DNA of 18,335 nt from positions 1-18,335 of the forward strand of contig JAWDMK010000012.1 of assembly GCA_046536675.1 (NCBI GenBank), written 5' to 3'. Every line of letters starts with the position of its first letter. Within the stretch, counting starts at the first letter, position 1. Of the stretch, positions 14,324-18,335 are shown in pieces. Under the pieces are notes generated by a model. It had not been told where the DNA came from, made no database searches, and saw only the letters and a program-made list of their open reading frames with translations. The stretch comes from JAGDYD01 sp046536675. GTDB lineage: Archaea > Micrarchaeota > Micrarchaeia > Micrarchaeales > CABMGC01. Both the position numbers and the translations under genes were made by a program.

Positions 14324-15415
14324 ATGGATGGCGAGTTTATAAAGCTATATGTTTACGATATTCCAGAAAGGGCTAGCTATGATATTAAAGACCTTTTCAA
14401 GAATGTAGAGGATTTCTCAAAATATGAGTATAATGCACCTGCACCAGAAGAGCTACCAACATTTACACTGCCACAGATTTATAATTTGAAGGGCGGTGAA
14501 CTGCAGGTAGACGGAAAAAGTATTAAGTATAGGGTGCAGGTAGCGCTATATGCTCTTGGTGGCGCATACTCAATAAGGATAAGATTCCCTCTTGAGAATA
14601 TAGACTTTAGTTTTATAACAAAGCTCTCATTTGATAAAGAGCTCGCAAAAGAGATCAACGCACTAGCAGAAAAAATAAAGAAAAGGGTAGAGGCAGAGCT
14701 TTCAAAACAGATTAATATTAGTGCATCAAGCATATCAGAGGAATATAATTTTTACTTTATAAATGCAACGAAGAATGATGCTCTAAAGAGCGGAAAGGGT
14801 ATTATACCAGGTCTTCTTATAGATGAGCCCAATCCGCAAGGGCTTGATCAAAGCTATATAGATAATGTTCTATCAAAAAGCATTTCATACAATGCTGATG
14901 ACATAACCTATGTTGGCTGGGAAGGGGCTGTGCTTATAGACAAGCTCAAGAGCTTTGATTATGAGCTTATAGTTGCTGAGATAGCCAATATACAGCTTTT
15001 AAAGTTCAGGGTATACAAAGAAAAGACTTCTATTGTGTTGAAGGAAACGAGCAACTCAGTTGCGGGCTTAGACAGAATGGGCTTCTTTGAAAGATTATTT
15101 ACAAGCAAGCTGGAAAAGCTTAACAAACGCCTTAGTATATTCCAAGACGACCTTATGGAAATGCTTAACAGAATAGAGAATACTGTATTCGGCATGGGCG
15201 AATGGTACTTATCAAGGCTATACAATCTATTTGCAAGCACATTCAGGCTAAATGAGCTAAGGGAATCGCTTATAAGGGATTCAGAAATAATAGAAAGAAG
15301 AAAAGCGCTTGTCCACGATGTTTTAGAGGCAAAGAGGAACGACATGCTAGAGCTTGTTATAATACTGCTTATACTTGTAGAGATAGTTGTAGAGGTTATC
15401 TATCTATACCATTAG
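14324..15415 (+). CDS. C-terminally membrane-anchored protein, RMD1/DUF155-like
   Basis: A 363-residue protein without a signal peptide. The N-terminal 240 residues look like a soluble alpha/beta domain with D-D-I-T-Y-V-G-W-E-G-A-V-L-I-D at 192-206. Then comes a coiled-coil-like helical region (about 258-340) and a single membrane segment at 342-361 only two residues from the end. This plan, and the end R-D-S-E-I-I-E-R-R-K-A-L-V followed by M-L-E-L-V-I-I-L-L-I-L-V-E, resembles the RMD1/YagE (DUF155) family, whose members end in a helical hairpin and an E-W/L-x-I-I-x-L-I-x-x-E membrane segment. In yeast, RMD1-type proteins work in meiosis or mitochondrial translation; archaeal roles are unknown. 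The assignment rests on pattern memory. The gene converges on the basic-tail gene with a 4-base gap. Confidence 0.6.
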   Translation: MDGEFIKLYVYDIPERASYDIKDLFKNVEDFSKYEYNAPAPEELPTFTLPQIYNLKGGELQVDGKSIKYRVQVALYALGGAYSIRIRFPLENIDFSFITKLSFDKELAKEINALAEKIKKRVEAELSKQINISASSISEEYNFYFINATKNDALKSGKGIIPGLLIDEPNPQGLDQSYIDNVLSKSISYNADDITYVGWEGAVLIDKLKSFDYELIVAEIANIQLLKFRVYKEKTSIVLKETSNSVAGLDRMGFFERLFTSKLEKLNKRLSIFQDDLMEMLNRIENTVFGMGEWYLSRLYNLFASTFRLNELRESLIRDSEIIERRKALVHDVLEAKRNDMLELVIILLILVEIVVEVIYLYH

Positions 15416-15419
15416 CAAG

Positions 15420-16127
15420 CTACCTTGCCCTTCTTCTTGCTTTAGCCTTTCTAGCCTTGGCCTTAGCCTTTGGCTTTGCTCTGGCCTTTTTCTTAACCGC
15501 TTTTCTTGCCTTGCCTCTAGCTCTAGCCCTAAGCTCTGCAAGCTCCTTTGCTCTGAGCTCTTTCTTAGCCTTTGCTGCAGCACGCTTTCTATAATAGTAG
15601 TAAAGTGTGCCGCCTGCTACTATTATTGCTGCAAGCATTACAATGCCAACAATAAGCATTATATTAATTGGAGGCTTTGCAGACTTTATTATCAAGCCTT
15701 TTATCACAGCTGCATATACTACAGCCCCCATGCCCCCACCGCTTGCTACAGACGGAGCACCTTCTACAACCACTATTCCAGAAGTTCCAGCAGAATAGCC
15801 GCCATTCCATGTTAATCCAGGCTTATCCTTTGCAGGCATAAAGACTGTTACATGTATTGTTTGCTGAGAATGAGGAGCAAGCGTTCCATTCATAGGATAT
15901 ACCTTAACTATAGGCGTTTCGTTATTTGGTATTGTATTTAGTATAGGCAGTATCACTGTAAAGTTTATCGGCGATGAGCCACCGTTTAGTATTGAGTAAT
16001 TCAAAGTTTGGCTACCACCTAGTGTTACATTAAAAATAAGTGGCCCTGCTTGCTCACCAAGCTGAGCATAAGCAGTAGAAAGAATAAATGAAAGGAGAAA
16101 AAGAAAAAGAAAAGGCAGATGCTTCAT
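15420..16127 (-). CDS. Single-pass envelope protein with histone-H1-like basic cytoplasmic tail
   Basis: A 235-residue protein with a signal peptide (1-21, ending A-Y-A), a small beta-type extracellular domain (about 22-125) that carries several N-x-S/T sequons (such as N-F-T, N-E-T, N-G-T), a Gly-rich stretch, one membrane segment at about 155-178 and a 56-residue cytoplasmic tail (180-235). The tail has 29 Lys/Arg, only three Glu and mostly Ala otherwise, with A-K-P-K-A-K-A-K-A-R near 217-226, very like the tails of linker histones and of bacterial HU/H1-like proteins. Topology follows from the signal peptide: tail inside. It starts 7 bases after the surface-protein gene at 16135-17121, so the two are probably cotranscribed. 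The tail could bind DNA, RNA or acidic membrane lipids. Function is inferred only from composition. Confidence 0.75.
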   Translation of the reverse strand: MKHLPFLFLFLLSFILSTAYAQLGEQAGPLIFNVTLGGSQTLNYSILNGGSSPINFTVILPILNTIPNNETPIVKVYPMNGTLAPHSQQTIHVTVFMPAKDKPGLTWNGGYSAGTSGIVVVEGAPSVASGGGMGAVVYAAVIKGLIIKSAKPPINIMLIVGIVMLAAIIVAGGTLYYYYRKRAAAKAKKELRAKELAELRARARGKARKAVKKKARAKPKAKAKARKAKARRRAR

Positions 16128-16134
16128 ATACTCA

Positions 16135-17121
16135 TCAGCACTGGTTTGCTATTACTATGTTTTGTGTATATGCACCCACTGGCGCACCTCCAGGCACGGC
16201 TACTTCAAAGTAGACTGTGTTGCTCGTCGAAGGATTTGATTGCGTTGGTGCCGGAACTATAATGCCTGTGTTGACAAGTGAAAGAGTAAGTGGTGTTCCA
16301 CTATTATAGCTTCCACTGTTTGTGGGAGACCAGACTGTATTTGCAACATAGAATGAAATTGCTGGATTGCTTGAGTATATCCAGTTGCCACCATATACAT
16401 AGATTGTTGCCTGTGCATTTCCACCAGTGTCTGTATCAGTTATTCCATTCCAAGTAGTGCTTGTGGTGCCAGTCGCCAAGGTGCCAAAATTAATAGATGT
16501 CGGGCTAAGGCTTATGTAGCATGTAGGAAGTACGTTTACAGTAACCGATAGCACATTAGATGTGGTTGGCTGCGACATTATTAAACCATTCTCGATATCA
16601 AAGTATATTGAACCAGTATACAGTCCGCTCATAGTTCCGGGAGGTATATTAACACCAATATATATAGGACTGTTCGTTGATGGGCTACTTAGTGTTGGTG
16701 CAGCAACTCCTATTAACGTATCAACCTGTGATGTGGTTACAGCGTTTCCTACAAATGCATTTGAAGATGTTGGATTCCACAACACATTTCCTATCGCTAT
16801 GTTTGCAGAATAAAGTGTATTTGATAATGTAGCTGTGCCCCATATAAAGATGTTGCCTGGTATGTTTCCATTATTATCGATTATATTTATTATCGTATTT
16901 GTAGCATTCGAATATCCAGGGTAGTTTGCCCATGTAATAGAATTAGGGCTAATAGATGTATACAATGTGCCTGGAACATTGACGCTCGCTGTGACTTGTG
17001 AGTTTGAAGTTGTTGCACTCAGATTGCTCGAAGATAGCAAAAGGAGTACTGAAAAAGTAAGTGTTGCTACAAATATAGTTACAAGCCAATTAAAATTTTT
17101 GCTCTCCATAAAGGTCGCCAC
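16135..17121 (-). CDS. Envelope protein with two related beta domains, C-terminal domain shared with its neighbour
   Basis: A 328-residue exported protein. A hydrophobic N-terminal segment (about 12-31) is either a signal anchor or an uncleaved signal. Two domains of about 140 residues follow, apparently an internal duplication: each opens with I-S-P-x-S-I, has a central W-G or G-G-N-W strand, an N-x-L/V-W turn, P-A/P-T-L/Q-S-x-P-S-T and ends with Y-x-G/Q-x-I. The second domain starts T-C-Y-I-S-L and the protein ends exactly in A-N-Q-C, so the two cysteines may form a disulfide closing the domain. The GTG at 17121 lies 27 bases after a TATA box (17141-17152) and would be leaderless; ATG 17109 is the alternative. 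It is the first gene of a unit with the basic-tail protein. Parts of its 3' end are nearly identical in DNA to the next gene at 17353. Confidence 0.75.
   Translation of the reverse strand: MATFMESKNFNWLVTIFVATLTFSVLLLLSSSNLSATTSNSQVTASVNVPGTLYTSISPNSITWANYPGYSNATNTIINIIDNNGNIPGNIFIWGTATLSNTLYSANIAIGNVLWNPTSSNAFVGNAVTTSQVDTLIGVAAPTLSSPSTNSPIYIGVNIPPGTMSGLYTGSIYFDIENGLIMSQPTTSNVLSVTVNVLPTCYISLSPTSINFGTLATGTTSTTWNGITDTDTGGNAQATIYVYGGNWIYSSNPAISFYVANTVWSPTNSGSYNSGTPLTLSLVNTGIIVPAPTQSNPSTSNTVYFEVAVPGGAPVGAYTQNIVIANQC
16137..16202 (-). repeat. 66-base direct repeat, copy 1 (3' end of surface gene)
   Basis: Nearly identical to 17355-17420: I count 64 of 66 bases, the two differences being synonymous-looking A/G and C/T changes. 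It encodes the last 22 codons including the C-terminal G-A-Y-T-Q-N-I-V-I-A-N-Q-C. Identity at silent positions shows recent duplication or gene conversion. Confidence 0.85.
16327..16401 (-). repeat. 75-base direct repeat, copy 1 (inside C-terminal domain)
   Basis: Matches 17527-17601 at 72 of 75 bases. It encodes the core strand V-Y-G-G-N-W-I-Y-S-S-N and A-I-S-F-Y-V-A-N-T-V-W-S. The DNA between this block and the 66-base block is clearly less similar in the two genes. Confidence 0.85.
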
Positions 17122-17140
17122 TTGATTTATATTTGAAGGA

Positions 17141-17152
17141 TAAATATTTAAA
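17141..17152 (-). promoter_or_regulatory. TATA box of the surface-protein unit
   Basis: On the minus strand this is TTTAAATATTTA style sequence, centred about 26 bases before GTG 17121. The unit should start at or very near that codon, which would make the mRNA leaderless, or give a 12-base leader to ATG 17109. Confidence 0.5.
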
Positions 17153-17160
17153 TACTTTTG

Positions 17161-17174
17161 TAAGCCTATGCTTA
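17161..17174. repeat. Short inverted repeat just upstream of the surface-unit promoter
   Basis: TAAGC and GCTTA arms around a 4-base centre. The site sits 10-20 bases upstream of the TATA box at 17141-17152 on the minus strand, where archaeal activators or repressors often bind. Confidence 0.4.
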
Positions 17175-17186
17175 CACTTTTACCCT

Positions 17187-17226
17187 AAGCGAGCTTATCA
17201 TAATAATAAATATAAGAAACTCGCTT
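17187..17226. repeat. Imperfect hairpin, 7 + 5 base pairs with a 3-base bulge
   Basis: Outer arms AAGCGAG (17187-17193) and CTCGCTT (17220-17226), inner arms CTTAT (17194-17198) and ATAAG (17212-17216), an AAA bulge at 17217-17219 and a 13-base AT-rich loop. It lies in the 231-base gap 17122-17352 between the two surface genes. It may be a structured 3' end of the upstream gene's transcript or a regulator site. No tRNA or C/D box RNA could be made to fit the gap. Confidence 0.5.
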
Positions 17227-17352
17227 TACCGATGGCGTTGCAAGCTTATTCTAAAAAGTAGCAATACTAACGGCTGACAAACGACACTTCGGCGCTATTG
17301 CAGAAGAAACCAGTTTAGGAATATCCAATCAAGTGAAACTGACTTATCGACT

Positions 17353-18335
17353 TTAGCACTGGTTTGCTATTACTATGTTTTGTGTATATGCACCCGCTGG
17401 TGCACCTCCAGGCACGGCTAGACCAAAATAAATAGTATTAGAGCTACTTGCGGGCACAAGAATAGTGGTATTCGTTGCAAGATTTGAGAGCCTTGTTGCA
17501 GATGAATAGGCAGTATTGGCTTTGTTAGACCAGACTGTATTTGCAACATAGAATGAAATTGCTGTGTTGCTTGAGTATATCCAATTGCCACCATATACAT
17601 ACATATACGCATTAGCTGTGCCTGTGTTAGAATCCGTTATAGCGTTAGTTGTCGCTACATTTGCACCTGGATTCAGGCTACCAAAGTTTATGGCTGTTGT
17701 GCCAAGAGAGATTGTGCATGTTACTGATGAAATGGTGATAACTGCGCTTTTTATCGAATTCACCGTTACAGGCGTGCTTGCACTATCTGTTACAATTACA
17801 TTGGCAACAACAGTATTGCCAATATCTGCACTTGGTATAGTCCATGCAAATGAATTGCTTGTTGCACTTACCCCTGTATATAGTGCATTTGCAAGAAGAG
17901 CGCCAGTAATAGAGTTTACAACAAGCCAGTTATAGGTATAAGGTGGCGTGCCTCCTGTAAAAGATGTACTAAATGTGACAGTAGAGCCAGGCGAGTATGT
18001 TGCTGGACTTGTTGGACTTATGCTAGGCGTTGTCATTGCAGGGTTTATTGTGAATGTAGAGGAATAAACAGAGTTTACCGTAGCAGGGAATGAGTCAGTA
18101 ACAACAACATTAGCTTCTTCAGGCGAATTGCTAACATCTGCACTCGATGTCTGGAAGGTGTAGGTAAGAGTCGTAACTGTACCAGAGACAAGATCGTTAT
18201 GAGCAATAATTGAAGGTGTTATTGAATTAACAACAAGAATGTTATAGGTGTATGGCGAAATGCCATTGTAAACAGTAGCTGTAAATGTTTCATACTGGCC
18301 CGCATCAACAACAGCATTGCTTGGCGGCGATATGC
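17353..18335 (-). CDS. Ig-like repeat surface protein, C-terminal part (cut by right window edge)
   Basis: The frame is open from the stop at 17353 to the window edge, 327 codons; the internal ATG at 18036 is not the true start because the Ig-like repeat pattern continues without a break upstream of it. Visible are two Ig-like units, one opening near the edge (P-P-S-N-A-V-V-D-A-G-Q) and one opening I-S-P-T-S-P-A-T-Y-S-P-G-S, each with Y-N-x-L-V-V-N-S-I-T and ending V-T-D-S-x. The shared C-terminal domain follows, from T-C-T-I-S-L to the final A-N-Q-C, with V-Y-G-G-N-W-I-Y-S-S-N in the middle. The two cysteines bracketing that domain may form a disulfide. It has no C-terminal membrane anchor, so attachment must come from the missing N-terminus or by association. 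It is a paralogue of the 16135-17121 protein in this last domain and lies 231 bases upstream of it. Confidence 0.8.
   Translation of the reverse strand, partial: ISPPSNAVVDAGQYETFTATVYNGISPYTYNILVVNSITPSIIAHNDLVSGTVTTLTYTFQTSSADVSNSPEEANVVVTDSFPATVNSVYSSTFTINPAMTTPSISPTSPATYSPGSTVTFSTSFTGGTPPYTYNWLVVNSITGALLANALYTGVSATSNSFAWTIPSADIGNTVVANVIVTDSASTPVTVNSIKSAVITISSVTCTISLGTTAINFGSLNPGANVATTNAITDSNTGTANAYMYVYGGNWIYSSNTAISFYVANTVWSNKANTAYSSATRLSNLATNTTILVPASSSNTIYFGLAVPGGAPAGAYTQNIVIANQC
17355..17420 (-). repeat. 66-base direct repeat, copy 2
   Basis: Partner of 16137-16202, at the 3' end of the neighbouring surface gene; encodes the same last residues up to A-N-Q-C. Confidence 0.85.
17527..17601 (-). 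repeat. 75-base direct repeat, copy 2
   Basis: Partner of 16327-16401. The spacing between the two blocks is 124 bases in the first gene and 106 in this one, so the intervening segment differs in length as well as sequence. Confidence 0.85.

Noticed and set aside
15420..15600. A separate histone or chromatin gene
   Set aside because: The basic stretch is in frame with an upstream membrane segment and signal peptide and has no start or promoter of its own.
17228..17352. Possible C/D box or tRNA-like RNA in the gap between the surface genes
   Set aside because: CTGA strings occur, but no C box (RUGAUGA) at a suitable distance, no T-loop consensus and no cloverleaf could be built on either strand.
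17353..18036. Treating the surface gene as complete with a start ATG at 18036
   Set aside because: The same frame is open to base 18335 and the Ig-like repeat pattern continues upstream (for example V-V-V-T-D-S and T-F-T-I-N-P), so the ATG is internal and the gene is cut by the window edge.

Overview
The window is about 18.3 kb of AT-rich DNA that reads as a chromosomal segment of a small archaeon, most likely a DPANN member of the ARMAN kind (Micrarchaeota or Parvarchaeota, from acidic habitats). This is inferred from TATA-box promoters, some of them apparently leaderless, Shine-Dalgarno sites of the form GGTGATC or its GTGAT core, an archaeal-style SUF and PadR/ABC gene set, and long secreted proteins made of Ig-like repeats with a C-terminal domain that I associate with ARMAN-type genomes. 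No rRNA, tRNA, CRISPR array, transposase or integrase was seen.

Layout. Bases 1-11939 are read entirely from the minus strand: the 5' part of sufB (cut by the left edge), a B12-type radical SAM enzyme, then a tight unit made of a PadR-type regulator, a DrrA-like ATPase, a DrrB-like permease, a CARDB-like membrane-anchored surface protein and an active-type O6-alkylguanine alkyltransferase. Further upstream are an SDR dehydrogenase, a 799-residue secreted Ig-repeat protein, and a sufU/iscU-like + sufS pair. Bases 12007-15415 are read from the plus strand: a DUF981-like membrane protein, an orphan 148-residue protein, a family 4 glycosyltransferase and a membrane-anchored protein that resembles the RMD1/DUF155 family. 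Bases 15420-18335 return to the minus strand and hold a surface-protein locus: a small anchored protein with a very basic cytoplasmic tail, a 328-residue surface protein and the C-terminal part of a second surface protein that runs off the right edge.

How the genes may work together. SufB (left edge) and the SufS + scaffold pair at 10.3-11.9 kb belong to iron-sulfur cluster assembly but lie about 10 kb apart in separate units; the radical SAM enzyme is a natural client of that pathway. The PadR unit is a self-contained, probably repressor-controlled exporter module that also encodes an alkylation-repair protein. The remaining genes (Ig-repeat proteins, glycosyltransferase, tailed membrane proteins) point to cell-envelope construction.

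Most notable observations: two neighbouring surface-protein genes share stretches about 96-97% identical in DNA although the sequence between the stretches has diverged; one membrane protein carries a histone-H1-like tail; the 799-residue protein shows a sharp switch from one Asn motif to another between its two halves; the ABC ATPase has an altered signature motif; a perfect-armed inverted repeat sits at the predicted transcription start of the PadR unit; and the 231-base gap inside the surface locus contains nested inverted repeats. I do not claim a proven new system; the surface locus and the PadR-exporter-repair unit are the two best candidates.
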